Notes: generated by a model from the letters alone, not told the origin. Positions 24,096 through 33,276 are shown, counted from the stretch's first letter. The stretch is 64,000 nt of DNA from Candidatus Epulonipiscium sp. (GCA_012518255.1 JAAYSX010000093.1:1-64000); one strand, 5' to 3'. Translations and numbers: made by a program.

Positions 24096-25718
24096 CTATA
24101 TGCTCTGAATCTTTTGCCTTACCTCAAGTACGGTTCCTGGGTTAACACTTAATTCATCAACTCCTATATCCACAAAGAATTCTGTTAGGCTTGTATCTGC
24201 AGCTGCTTCACCGCATACTCCCACCCATATGCCTTCTTTTTTGGCATTTTTTGCACTTATTTCTATCATGCGTTTTACTGCTGGGTTGTGAACGTCGTAT
24301 AGATTTTCCACTTTAGGATTCATACGATCTACAGCCATGGTGTATTGAGTTAAATCATTAGTTCCTATACTAAAGAAATCTACATGTTTTGCTAGTTCAT
24401 CTGAAATCATGACTGCTGCTGGTGTCTCAATCATAATACCTAATTGTATTTCCCTATCTATAGCTACACCCTCAGCCCTAAGCTCTTCCTTTACCTCTTT
24501 AACAATTCTTTGTATCTCTAATAGCTCATTAGATGTACACACCATAGGAAACATAATCCCAAGATTACCATATTGTCCTGCCCTTATTAGCGCTCTTAAC
24601 TGGGTTTTAAAAAGATCTATTTGATCTAAGCATATTCTTATACCCCTATATCCTAAAAAGGGATTTTCTTCTTTAGGAATCTTTAGGTAATCTATTTCCT
24701 TGTCTCCCCCAACATCTATAGTTCTAATAATAACAGGTTTATCACCCATCTTTTCTAATACTTCTTTATATGCCTTAAACTGGGTTTCTTCATCAGGCAT
24801 TTTATCACTGTGCATATATAAGAATTCACTTCTGAACAGTCCTATACCTTCAGCGTCATTTTCTATCACCATGTCCATGTCCCCTGGGGAACCTATATTG
24901 GCATTAACCTTAACTTCAACCCCGGATTTTGTAATACTTCTAGTACCTTTTAACTGGTTTAAACCCTCTAGCATTCCTTTATATTTATCTTGTTTTTCTA
25001 CCCATATGGCTTTTATATCTTCCTTAGGATGAATAATTATCTCCCCACTTGACCCATCCACCACAACCTCATCCCCATTAGTAAGCTTATCTAATATATC
25101 CGATACACCTACTACTGCGGGAATTTGCATACTTCTAGCAATAATAGAAGAATGGGACATCTTACTTCCCAATGCTGTAATAATCCCCAGAATATTTTCC
25201 TTATCCAGTTGGACTGTATCTGATGGTAATAAGTCCTTGCTTACTATAATAACAGGTTCATCTAATTTAGATAAATCATAATCTTGTTCACCCGTCAATA
25301 TGCCTACAATCCGTTTACCAATATCCTCTATATCCTTACCACGCTCTTGCATATAGGGGTCGTCCATACCCCTAAATATTTTGACAAACTCTTGGCAAGC
25401 CTGGTTTATAGCATATTCAGCTGTAGCGCCTTCATCTCCAATTATCTCCTCAGCCCTCTCAGTCAATTCACCATCCATAATCATCATTTGATGAACTTCA
25501 AATATGGCAGCCTCGTCTTCACCTACATTAGATAGGGCATAGCTTTCTAATTCTTCTAATTGTCTTATAGCCTTGTCTTTAGCTTTATTTAATCTAGTAA
25601 CTTCTTCTGCTAGGGATAACTGTGTTTCTCTTTGTAAGCTAAAATCACCATCTTCTATTAGCAATACTTTACCTATGGCAACTCCCCTGGAAGCTCCTAT
25701 ACCTCTTATTTCTATCAT
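24096..25718 (-). CDS. ptsI: Phosphoenolpyruvate-protein phosphotransferase (PTS enzyme I)
   Basis: This is the general PTS enzyme that moves phosphate from PEP to HPr. It has an N-terminal HPr-binding domain. The phospho-histidine domain has SKMSHSSIIARSMQIPAVVG, with His189. The C-terminal PEP-binding barrel has GIGLFRSEFLYM, FLGYRGIRICL and the dimer/active-site block WVGVCGEAAAD. Length is 540 residues from the ATG at 25718, which follows AGGAGTGG; the frame upstream of it is an extension without a ribosome site. A long hairpin separates it from nagE. Confidence 0.97.
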   Translation of the reverse strand: MIEIRGIGASRGVAIGKVLLIEDGDFSLQRETQLSLAEEVTRLNKAKDKAIRQLEELESYALSNVGEDEAAIFEVHQMMIMDGELTERAEEIIGDEGATAEYAINQACQEFVKIFRGMDDPYMQERGKDIEDIGKRIVGILTGEQDYDLSKLDEPVIIVSKDLLPSDTVQLDKENILGIITALGSKMSHSSIIARSMQIPAVVGVSDILDKLTNGDEVVVDGSSGEIIIHPKEDIKAIWVEKQDKYKGMLEGLNQLKGTRSITKSGVEVKVNANIGSPGDMDMVIENDAEGIGLFRSEFLYMHSDKMPDEETQFKAYKEVLEKMGDKPVIIRTIDVGGDKEIDYLKIPKEENPFLGYRGIRICLDQIDLFKTQLRALIRAGQYGNLGIMFPMVCTSNELLEIQRIVKEVKEELRAEGVAIDREIQLGIMIETPAAVMISDELAKHVDFFSIGTNDLTQYTMAVDRMNPKVENLYDVHNPAVKRMIEISAKNAKKEGIWVGVCGEAAADTSLTEFFVDIGVDELSVNPGTVLEVRQKIQSI

Positions 25719-25741
25719 ATCACCACTCCTACTTAATAATA

Positions 25742-25784
25742 GGGTATAAACCCTTTGCCAATTGATTACAAAGGGCCTATACCC
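25742..25784 (-). promoter_or_regulatory. Intercistronic hairpin between nagE and ptsI
   Basis: GGGTATA and CCCTTTG in the 5' arm pair with CAAAGGG and TATACCC in the 3' arm, with a 2-nt mismatch on each side between them. It is followed only by TATTATTAAG, so it is a poor terminator. A role in mRNA processing or differential stability within the pts operon is an inference. Confidence 0.6.
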
Positions 25785-25803
25785 CAATTAATTATAGTGC
25801 TAT

Positions 25804-27201
25804 TTATTTACTTAGTTTTTTCATTTCTCTAGCAATTAAATCTGCACTTGTCCCTACTATAACCTGGACTGTATTCTTACTTGGTCTAATCACCCCTGAT
25901 GCACCAAGTGCTTTCATATCACTATCTTTAATTATTTCAGGATCATAAACTGTTAAGCGTAGTCTTGTTATACAGGAATCTATACTCTTTAAGTTATCTA
26001 TTCCACCTAATTTTTCTAGGTAGGCGGCTGCTACTTCCGCTACACCCTGATTTGCTATAGCTTCCTTTACTCCTGTTGCTTCTTCATCATCTTCACGTCC
26101 TGGAGTTTTAATATCAAACTTTTTAATAAAGAATACAAATAAGAGGAAGTAAACTACTGCTACAACTAAACCTATTGGAATAAGTAGCCATCCCTTTGTT
26201 GCAAGGCCCATATTTAGGAAATAATCTATGGCACCTGCTGAGAATGAGAACCCATGTCTTATTCCCATCAAACTAGTTAATGCAAGAACAGCACCTGTTA
26301 ATATTGCATGAATCAAATATAATGTTGGTGCTAGGAACATAAACATAAATTCAATAGGCTCTGTAATACCTGTTAAGAAAGCTGTAAATGCAACTGAAAA
26401 TAGAGCCCCACCAACTACTGCCTTATTTTCTTTCTTAGCGCATACATACATTGCAAAAGCTGCTGCAGGCAGTCCAAACATCATTATAGGGAAGAACCCT
26501 GTCATAAATATACCTGCTGATGGGTCCATAAGACCTTCTGCTGGAACCTGGGCAAAGAATCTACCAAGATCACCTGATGCACCATTAAATTTACCAAAGG
26601 TAAACCATGCCATATTATTAAGCACATGGTGTAACCCTGTAGGAATTAATAGACGGTTGAAAAGTCCAAAGGAAAACTCCCCAACTCCTCCACTATTCAT
26701 CATCCAATTAGCAAATATATCTATTACATTTTGTATTGGTGGCCAAACATATCCAAATACAATACCTGTAATCATACTAAACAAGCCAGTTACAATAGGA
26801 ACAAATCTTCTTCCACCAAAGAAACCTAGGAAATCTGGAAGTTTAGTACCACTATATTTATTATAGGCTAATCCGCCGATAACACCAGCTATAATCCCAC
26901 CTAATGCCTGCAGATCTATATCTGGATCAATAGTTTCTGTTACACCTATCATAATCAGGTAACCCACTGCACCAGCTAAGGCTGCTGCTCCATCACCATC
27001 ATCTGATAAACCAACTGCTACACCAATTGCAAAGATAAGTGGCAGATTACCGAATATAGCATCCCCTGCATTAGCAATAAAGGGTATGTTAAAAACATCT
27101 GGCTGACCTAACCTTAGTAGTAGCCCTGCTATTGGCAGTACTGCTATTGGTAGCATAAGTGCCTTTCCTAATCTTTGAAGCTTTCCAAGTACCTTATTCA
27201 T
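25804..27201 (-). CDS. nagE: N-acetylglucosamine-specific PTS transporter, EIIBC
   Basis: This 465-residue PTS permease closely follows the NagE pattern. It opens LGKLQRLGKALMLPIAVLP, has the IIC membrane domain to about residue 365 with LLIPTGLHHVLNNMAWF and FLTGITEPIEFMFMFLAP, then a KTPGRED linker. A C-terminal IIB domain carries the phosphocysteine in SIDSCITRLRL (Cys410). The IIA domain found fused in enteric NagE is a separate gene (crr). It imports GlcNAc as GlcNAc-6-phosphate, the substrate of NagA encoded just upstream. Glucose transport is an alternative or additional role. Confidence 0.92.
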   Translation of the reverse strand: MNKVLGKLQRLGKALMLPIAVLPIAGLLLRLGQPDVFNIPFIANAGDAIFGNLPLIFAIGVAVGLSDDGDGAAALAGAVGYLIMIGVTETIDPDIDLQALGGIIAGVIGGLAYNKYSGTKLPDFLGFFGGRRFVPIVTGLFSMITGIVFGYVWPPIQNVIDIFANWMMNSGGVGEFSFGLFNRLLIPTGLHHVLNNMAWFTFGKFNGASGDLGRFFAQVPAEGLMDPSAGIFMTGFFPIMMFGLPAAAFAMYVCAKKENKAVVGGALFSVAFTAFLTGITEPIEFMFMFLAPTLYLIHAILTGAVLALTSLMGIRHGFSFSAGAIDYFLNMGLATKGWLLIPIGLVVAVVYFLLFVFFIKKFDIKTPGREDDEEATGVKEAIANQGVAEVAAAYLEKLGGIDNLKSIDSCITRLRLTVYDPEIIKDSDMKALGASGVIRPSKNTVQVIVGTSADLIAREMKKLSK

Positions 27202-27250
27202 ATTGAATTCCCCCGTTTCTTAATAATATATAATTAATATTTAATGTTGC

Positions 27251-27511
27251 CTACTCAAAATCCCTTTCTATAAGGTCTTCTAACGCCCTTACTGCCTCAG
27301 ATTCATCTTCCCCTTCAGCTTTAATTGTAATACTTTCCCCTTGCTGAACACCTAGCGTCATAATTGCAAGTAATCTTTTACCATCTACTTCCTTACCATC
27401 TTTGGATACCTTGATGTCAGACTTATATTTTGATGCTGTTTTAATAAACAGATTAGCTGGCCTTGCATGCAAACCTGATGATACGTTAATTGTGGCTGTT
27501 GCTTCTACCAT
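27251..27511 (-). CDS. ptsH: Phosphocarrier protein HPr (lacking Ser46)
   Basis: This 86-residue HPr has the catalytic His15 in SSGLHARPANLF. The regulatory site normally reading K-S-I-M-G is K-R-L-L-A here: residue 46, the serine phosphorylated by HPr kinase in Firmicutes, is arginine (codon AGA). The rest of the fold (TLGVQQGESITIKAEG, ALEDLIE) is intact. It should work in sugar phosphorylation but not as the Ser-P co-repressor of CcpA. It is the first gene of the operon after the RAT/terminator, with AGGAGG ten bases before the ATG. Confidence 0.95.
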   Translation of the reverse strand: MVEATATINVSSGLHARPANLFIKTASKYKSDIKVSKDGKEVDGKRLLAIMTLGVQQGESITIKAEGEDESEAVRALEDLIERDFE

Positions 27512-27555
27512 ATCTTCTCTACCTCCTTATCTTTAAATTTAAGATGCCACTTAAG

Positions 27556-27604
27556 CAAAAAAGGCATAAACTCCCCTCATCTGTCAATGGAAAAGTTTAT
27601 GCCT
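27556..27604 (-). terminator. Leader terminator of the pts operon
   Basis: On the minus strand AGGCATAAACT (27594-27604) pairs with AGTTTATGCCT (27562-27572), followed by T6. Its 5' arm overlaps the RAT site, so bound antiterminator would prevent it forming. Confidence 0.9.
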
Positions 27605-27626
27605 GATACTACTCAGTTACACACCT
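27594..27626 (-). promoter_or_regulatory. Ribonucleic antiterminator (RAT) site
   Basis: On the minus strand GGTGTGTAACTG, eight bases, then CAGGCATAAAC matches the two conserved halves of RAT sites recognised by BglG/LicT/GlcT proteins. It overlaps the terminator arm. The expected ligand is the PRD protein encoded at 23246-24079. Confidence 0.85.
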
Positions 27627-27648
27627 TAGTATTCATTTAATTAAGACT

Positions 27649-27677
27649 ATTATAACAAGGGACAAGGCTCTTGTCAA
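27649..27677 (-). promoter_or_regulatory. pts operon promoter
   Basis: On the minus strand TTGACA (27672-27677), 17-nt spacer, TATAAT (27649-27654), a perfect consensus about 25 nt before the RAT site. No cre-like operator stands out. Confidence 0.88.
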
Positions 27678-27721
27678 CACCTTCATTTTTCACACTTTTT
27701 CTGCCTGTTCTTTGTGCATTA

Positions 27722-28483
27722 TTACAATGATTCTAATAAATCCTTAGCTGCTGCTTCGTCTAATATTATAGTTACATCCTTGTGGAACTGTAATATAGAT
27801 GCTGGAAGCTGTGGTCTTACATTGCCAAGTACAGTTTCTTTTATTGCCTCAGCTTTATTTGCACCACTTGCTAGCATGATAATTCTTTTTGAATTCATTA
27901 TTGTACCTATTCCCATAGTTATTGCTTCTTTTGGCACATCATCAATATTATCAAAAAATCTAGCATTATCTTCTATTGTACTTTCTGTAAGATTTACTTT
28001 TTGTGTCTTAGTTGGGAAATTGTCTGCTGGCTCATTGAAGGCAATGTGACCATTTGTACCAATTCCTAGTATCTGCATATCTACCCCACCAGTATCCCTA
28101 ACTAGCTTATCAAAAGCCTCAGATTCTTTTTCAACATCTTCAGCAGATCCATCTGGAATATATGTCTTATCCGTATCAATATTAATATGTTTAAATAAAT
28201 TTTCCCTCATAAAGTAGTAATAGCTTTGGTCACTTTCTTTACTTATTGGGTAGTACTCATCTAGGTTAAAAGCTGAGGTTTTGCTAAAGTCAATTTCCCC
28301 TGCCTTATTCATAGCAATAAGCTCCTTGTAAAGACCTGCTGGCGTACCACCTGTAGCTAAGCCTAGGATAGGATTTTCTTTTTCCTTTACTACTGAAGCC
28401 ACTACTTCAGCTGCCTTCTTGCTCATTTCATCATAATCTTTAGTAATGTAAATGTCCATATTTAAAATCTTAATGTTTTGCAT
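27722..28483 (-). CDS. nagB: Glucosamine-6-phosphate deaminase
   Basis: NagB converts glucosamine-6-phosphate to fructose-6-phosphate and ammonia. The 253-residue protein shows ITKDYDEMSKKAAEVV, ILGLATGGTPAGLYKELI, SAFNLDEYYPI and LGIGTNGHIAFNEPA, the full set of active-site blocks. The start at 28483 follows AAGGAAAGG and lies inside the end of nagA (14-nt overlap), suggesting translational coupling. The next ATG (28459) lacks a ribosome site. It follows nagA and precedes the pts promoter. Confidence 0.97.
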   Translation of the reverse strand: MQNIKILNMDIYITKDYDEMSKKAAEVVASVVKEKENPILGLATGGTPAGLYKELIAMNKAGEIDFSKTSAFNLDEYYPISKESDQSYYYFMRENLFKHINIDTDKTYIPDGSAEDVEKESEAFDKLVRDTGGVDMQILGIGTNGHIAFNEPADNFPTKTQKVNLTESTIEDNARFFDNIDDVPKEAITMGIGTIMNSKRIIMLASGANKAEAIKETVLGNVRPQLPASILQFHKDVTIILDEAAAKDLLESL

Positions 28484-29624
28484 AGATAACCTTTCCTTTT
28501 CCAATTGTAATTTGCACTTCCATATTTTCATCTAATACAGTTATATCAGCATCTTTCCCGCTATCTAGTGTACCTTTTCTATCCTGGACATTAATTACGC
28601 TTGCAGGATTTATGGTTACGTACTTAATAGCTTCTTCTACTGGGATTCCTGTATAATCTATCATATTTTTGAGGGCATCATTAAGTTTAAGAACGCTACC
28701 TGCTAGGTTACCATCTTCTAGCCTTGCACTATTATCCTTAACAAATACCTTCTGTCCTCCTAAGGAGTATTCTCCATCTTCCTTACCACCAGCCCTCATA
28801 CAGTCAGTAACTAGTATAAGTTTATCTGGTCCTTTAACTTGATGTATCATTTTAAAAAGCCCTGGGTGAACATGGATATTATCACATATAAGTTCACAGC
28901 TAATATCACTAGCTAAGGCTGCCCCAACTACACCAGGCTCCCTATGATGAAGACCTGTCATAGCATTAAATAGGTGGGTTACATGATTAACTCCTGATTG
29001 CACTGCTTCCATAGCCTGCTCAAATGTGGCTGCTGTATGGCCCATAGATAATGATATATCTGTATTTTTGCTTATATCTCCTATAAACTCATCTGCCCCT
29101 TCAATCTCCGGGGCAACTGTTATATGGCGAATTATATCCTGATTGTCCTTAACATACTTAGCATCTGGTTTTTGGAAATACTTCTTATTTTGGGCACCTT
29201 TAAACTTAACATTTAAAAATGGCCCTTCCATGTGGACACCTAATATATCTGCCCCTATCATAGTATCCTGGACTTCTTTTGCCTGCCTAACACAATCAAG
29301 AGCCATAGTTATTTCTTCCCTAGACATGGTCATTGTTGTAGGCAAAAATGAGGTTACACCATTAGCTGGTATCCCCTTGGCTATTATTTGAATATCTTCT
29401 ACTGTGCCATCCATAGTGTCTACACCATCATAGCCGTGTATATGAATATCAACAAAGCCTGGGGCTATATAGCCCCCTCTTGCATCGACTCTTTCTGTTA
29501 CCTGGGGAAGATCTAAGGCTTCCTCTTCATCTATAATCTCTTGAATTGTTTCATTGTATAGCAGGGCCTTGCCTTCTAGCTGCTTGCCATCTAATAAAAT
29601 AATTCCATTGAATATACATTTCAT
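28470..29624 (-). CDS. nagA: N-acetylglucosamine-6-phosphate deacetylase
   Basis: This is a 384-residue amidohydrolase that removes acetate from GlcNAc-6-phosphate. It shows the metal-site FVDIHIHGYDGVDTMDG, the glutamate in GVHMEGPFL, NHVTHLFNAMTGLHHREPG and LVTDCMRAGG with the catalytic aspartate. AAAGGAAC lies upstream of the ATG. It overlaps nagB and begins 18 nt after the unknown secreted-protein gene, so the three probably share a transcript. Confidence 0.97.
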   Translation of the reverse strand: MKCIFNGIILLDGKQLEGKALLYNETIQEIIDEEEALDLPQVTERVDARGGYIAPGFVDIHIHGYDGVDTMDGTVEDIQIIAKGIPANGVTSFLPTTMTMSREEITMALDCVRQAKEVQDTMIGADILGVHMEGPFLNVKFKGAQNKKYFQKPDAKYVKDNQDIIRHITVAPEIEGADEFIGDISKNTDISLSMGHTAATFEQAMEAVQSGVNHVTHLFNAMTGLHHREPGVVGAALASDISCELICDNIHVHPGLFKMIHQVKGPDKLILVTDCMRAGGKEDGEYSLGGQKVFVKDNSARLEDGNLAGSVLKLNDALKNMIDYTGIPVEEAIKYVTINPASVINVQDRKGTLDSGKDADITVLDENMEVQITIGKGKVIYAKH

Positions 29625-29642
29625 CTATTATGTTCCTTTCCA

Positions 29643-31424
29643 TTAGTTAATTCCTGGCATCCTATATGGAATTATATCATATTCCATTTTTACTTTAACT
29701 AACTTTTCTTCTCTATCCCTAAGAGGCTCTTCATATTGGATTATCTCAAAGTCTATAGGATATACTTTTCTTTCTGCATGGTCCTTTTCTGCTAGCTTAA
29801 CTAAGTCCTCATAATCTTTCATAGTAAATCCTTTTTTTAGGGTGGTTGGTATATACATTTTAATTTCATAATTCCCTGATTTGAATGCTTTTACGGTTTG
29901 GCCGGGCTTATCCGGATTATTTGCATTTATTATGAACTCACTTGGCAGTTCATCCGCACTAATGATGATTTCCTTATTATCAATTCCATCCTCATTGACA
30001 GCAAATTTAACTGGAATTTCTATTTCTTTTCCCTTTTCTTCTTTAAATAATAGCTTCATTTCCTTTTCATTAAAATCTATAAGTTCCACTAAGTCACTTG
30101 CGCTGCCTAAAAGTTTATTCATAGATATTTTTAACTCTGGCCTTATTATATCATTCTCTACTTTAAAATTAGATTTGAGCATTGTATAACCCATTGGTTT
30201 AACAAAGCCATCAGCTGTAACTGATTCATATTCTCCGAATAAATATGGGTTATATTTAACATTAATAAAGTCAAACATAAAACCTGGTACCATATTGTCA
30301 TTTTCATCCACTATTCTAAATGCAAATTGCTCATGAACTATACCATCTGTAGTAGTAAATAAATATGATACATCATTTTTATTATCATCTTCCGCTAAAC
30401 TACCCTGTGGACCTTTACCCATCCCCATATATACATCCATATATGTTTTAGGATACATATCTTCTGGAATACCTTCCATATCTTTGGTTGCAAGATTAGT
30501 TAGGTACTCTGATATATCAGGAATCTCCCTTTCAACATCGAGCTCCTTAGAGTTATCAGTCGTTAAGTAACTACGTAATATAAATCTTACCTTGGAACTA
30601 TCTGGTAGTTTGTCTCCAGTGTACATTACATGGGTCTGCATACTAGCATTACTTACAAATACCCCAAAAGGAATATTAGATATATATATCTCCTTCTCAG
30701 GATATATCTCATCTATACCATAAATTTTATCTTTATTTGGTGTTGACCCCTGATTCTTTTCTGGAATATACTCTTTAGGAAAGGTTTTACTATCTATTGT
30801 GTATTCAACCCCATTATCTATAAATGTCTCTCCCTCTTGAACAAGACCAAACATATTGGGTGTTCCAGCTCTTAATATTTCTGTACTAAGTTTCCTTGTT
30901 ACATTAACAATAAGAGGCTTTGTAGACTTCCTTATTACCGGCTTATCCTTTGATTCACCCTTCCATGTTAAAGTACAAGTGTATTCATACTTTTGGTTTT
31001 CATGGGTTTCATTTATATTTTCCGAGTCAGCCCTTAGCCCCTTTGAATTTTGCTTAGCAGTAAAAGCCCTATAATAAAAGGCATCCTGTTTAGCTAAAAA
31101 TGATTGATCATTCATAGTATTATCATATAATGTTTTACCCGCATCTTCAAATGTTACTTCATGTGCTCTCCTTATCTGGCCAGTCTCAAGATTTTTTTCA
31201 AAAATAACTAAACTTTCAGGTGTTTCTCTTTTATCGCTACTCGCGGCTGTAAACTTAACAGCTACCCTGTAATAATTATATGAATCGTTTACATCATTCC
31301 CCTCATACAATAGTTCTATAGCATCATTAGCTGGGTATCTATTACTAGCAAAGACCCCCTCCATATTCACCACTACAATTGTAAAGAATGCAAACATTAC
31401 CACTAAACCCTTTTTCCATTTCAT
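29643..31424 (-). CDS. Secreted protein of unknown function
   Basis: This encodes 593 residues with a clear signal peptide (1-26, ending MEGVFA). The mature part is rich in beta-strand patterns and charged residues, has a single cysteine (YTCTLTWKG), and shows no SLH, LPxTG or lipobox anchor that I can see. I recognise no family. Blocks that look conserved-like include ISNIPFGVFVSNASMQTHVMY and the C-terminal NYEIKMYIPTTLKKGFTMKDY. The stop lies 18 nt before nagA on the same strand with no terminator between. A role in binding or sensing amino-sugar polymers is only a guess from that linkage. Confidence 0.85.
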   Translation of the reverse strand: MKWKKGLVVMFAFFTIVVVNMEGVFASNRYPANDAIELLYEGNDVNDSYNYYRVAVKFTAASSDKRETPESLVIFEKNLETGQIRRAHEVTFEDAGKTLYDNTMNDQSFLAKQDAFYYRAFTAKQNSKGLRADSENINETHENQKYEYTCTLTWKGESKDKPVIRKSTKPLIVNVTRKLSTEILRAGTPNMFGLVQEGETFIDNGVEYTIDSKTFPKEYIPEKNQGSTPNKDKIYGIDEIYPEKEIYISNIPFGVFVSNASMQTHVMYTGDKLPDSSKVRFILRSYLTTDNSKELDVEREIPDISEYLTNLATKDMEGIPEDMYPKTYMDVYMGMGKGPQGSLAEDDNKNDVSYLFTTTDGIVHEQFAFRIVDENDNMVPGFMFDFINVKYNPYLFGEYESVTADGFVKPMGYTMLKSNFKVENDIIRPELKISMNKLLGSASDLVELIDFNEKEMKLLFKEEKGKEIEIPVKFAVNEDGIDNKEIIISADELPSEFIINANNPDKPGQTVKAFKSGNYEIKMYIPTTLKKGFTMKDYEDLVKLAEKDHAERKVYPIDFEIIQYEEPLRDREEKLVKVKMEYDIIPYRMPGIN

Positions 31425-31606
31425 AAACCATACCCCCTATAAGAATCTTAATATTTCTATTTTAATCTTTTTATTTTCTAGTATTATTAGGATAATATTA
31501 TAGTGTCCCTTTTAGTATAACATTTTAAGGAAAATACTGGTATGATTTAATTGTTATCTCTAGTATTATCTTGCTATTCTTTGCAATTGTTTATTAATTC
31601 AATCTT

Positions 31607-33148
31607 CTACTCCTGGATAAAACCCATTTTCTCTATAAATTTAATAAATGCCGTCCTACCCTCTTGGGTATTTTTATAAACCCCTGCATCTTCTAGTACC
31701 TTGGTAAACTTATTGGCAACCTCAAGCTTTAGAATTTTCTCTGCCTGTTCTTTGGACATTTTATTGCCATAGCGTGACCTCATCTCCTTAATCCAGCCTT
31801 CATGCTTCTTAAGCTCTGAGTCTTCTGCTATATCTAATTTGTCCCTTCTAAGTTCATCTTTTATTAGGGCTAACTCTTCATTTAACCTACCTGGTAAAAC
31901 TGCAAGTCCCATAACTTCTATTAGGCCTATGTTTTCCTTTTTAATATGATGTAGTTCTTGTCTTGGATGGAATATACCATCTGGACTTTCCTCACTTCTT
32001 CTATTGTTTCTAAGAGCTAGATCTAATTCATATTGCCCATCTTTATTCTTCCTTGCAATAGGTGTAACTGTGCTGTGGGGTGTAATTGTCCCATCTTCCT
32101 CCCTAGTATAGGGTATTATATTCGCATCTTCATCTGTATACCCTTCCCAAGCCTCCAAAATCTTAGCTGCTACATCCACTATATCTTCCTTATTATCACT
32201 TGCTATACGGATTACTGATAGGGGCCATTTTACAATAGCTATCTTAACACCTGGATAATCCTTATGGCTAAAACTATATTCTATAGGTGCTACTTCCATT
32301 GGAAATGTATGGTGCCCTCCCTGGTAGTGTTCATGGCTCATAATAGACCCACCTACAATAGGAAGCTGGGCATTTGCACCTAGGAAATAGTGGGGAAATT
32401 GTTCTACAAAAGCTAGTAATCTTATAAAGGTTTCCCTAGTCATACTCATTGGACTATGTTTTTCATATAGAACAATACAGTGTTCATTATAGTATACATA
32501 AGGTGAGTATTGTAAATACCACTTTTCACCTAGCATATCAATAGGTATAATCCTATGGTTTTGCCTTGCAGGATGGTTTAGGTGTCCACTAAAACCTACA
32601 TTTTCTGGGCATAATAAGCACTTAGGATAGCTTGACTGGGGCATATTCTTTGCCGCCTCTATCTCCTTAATATCTTTTTCTGGTTTTGAAAGGTTAATAG
32701 TGATTTCAAGCTCACCGTAGTCTGTTTGACTCCTCCAGTATAGGTTTTTTGCAATCCTATCTGTATGAATATAATTAGAGTTTTGGGATAGGGCATAGAA
32801 ATCATCTGTGGCTTGTTCTATACCTTCTTTTTCCCTGGTTTCTTCAAACTGGCCAATCACCTGGGAAGGCCTTGGTAGTATTATCCCCATAATCTTAGCC
32901 TCTAATAAATCCCTATAAGTTATAGTATTCTCAGCTATAAGTCCTATTTCAAAACCATAGTCTAAAAGAGGGTCCAGGGCCTCCCTAATACTTGCCGGTT
33001 TTTCGCCCTGTATTTCATCAAGGCATGGCTCATCCAAATTAAAGAGATCAAGTAATAGATTTCTTATATAATCCTCATCTTCCAAAATTAATATTTTCCT
33101 GTCTTTTGCAAATTCAATTAGTTTTTCAATATTTTCTTGTATAGTCAA
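31607..33148 (-). CDS. galT: UDP-glucose--hexose-1-phosphate uridylyltransferase (class II GalT)
   Basis: This is a 513-residue galactose-1-phosphate uridylyltransferase of the larger Firmicutes type. The middle region HLNHPARQNHRIIPI, SPYVYYNEHCIVL and GGSIMSHEHYQGGHH carries the histidine-rich HIT-like active site. It transfers UMP between UDP-glucose and galactose-1-phosphate. The start is TTG 33148, seven bases after AGGAGG. galK and galE are not in the window, so the partners must be elsewhere. A 180-nt gap to the next gene shows no clear terminator. Confidence 0.95.
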   Translation of the reverse strand: MTIQENIEKLIEFAKDRKILILEDEDYIRNLLLDLFNLDEPCLDEIQGEKPASIREALDPLLDYGFEIGLIAENTITYRDLLEAKIMGIILPRPSQVIGQFEETREKEGIEQATDDFYALSQNSNYIHTDRIAKNLYWRSQTDYGELEITINLSKPEKDIKEIEAAKNMPQSSYPKCLLCPENVGFSGHLNHPARQNHRIIPIDMLGEKWYLQYSPYVYYNEHCIVLYEKHSPMSMTRETFIRLLAFVEQFPHYFLGANAQLPIVGGSIMSHEHYQGGHHTFPMEVAPIEYSFSHKDYPGVKIAIVKWPLSVIRIASDNKEDIVDVAAKILEAWEGYTDEDANIIPYTREEDGTITPHSTVTPIARKNKDGQYELDLALRNNRRSEESPDGIFHPRQELHHIKKENIGLIEVMGLAVLPGRLNEELALIKDELRRDKLDIAEDSELKKHEGWIKEMRSRYGNKMSKEQAEKILKLEVANKFTKVLEDAGVYKNTQEGRTAFIKFIEKMGFIQE

Positions 33149-33240
33149 TATGAAACCTCCTAAACATATTAAGTTTTATATTCCATACAATTATATCATC
33201 TACAGCTATCTATGTTAATGGACTATAGCAAAACCTAGCA

Positions 33241-33272
33241 AAAAAGGTAGCTAAAAAATTAGCTACCTTTTT
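33241..33272 (-). terminator. trpB terminator
   Basis: AAAAAGGTAGCTAA (33241-33254) pairs perfectly with TTAGCTACCTTTTT (33259-33272). It starts four bases after the trpB stop on the minus strand. Confidence 0.92.
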
Positions 33273-33276
33273 GTTA

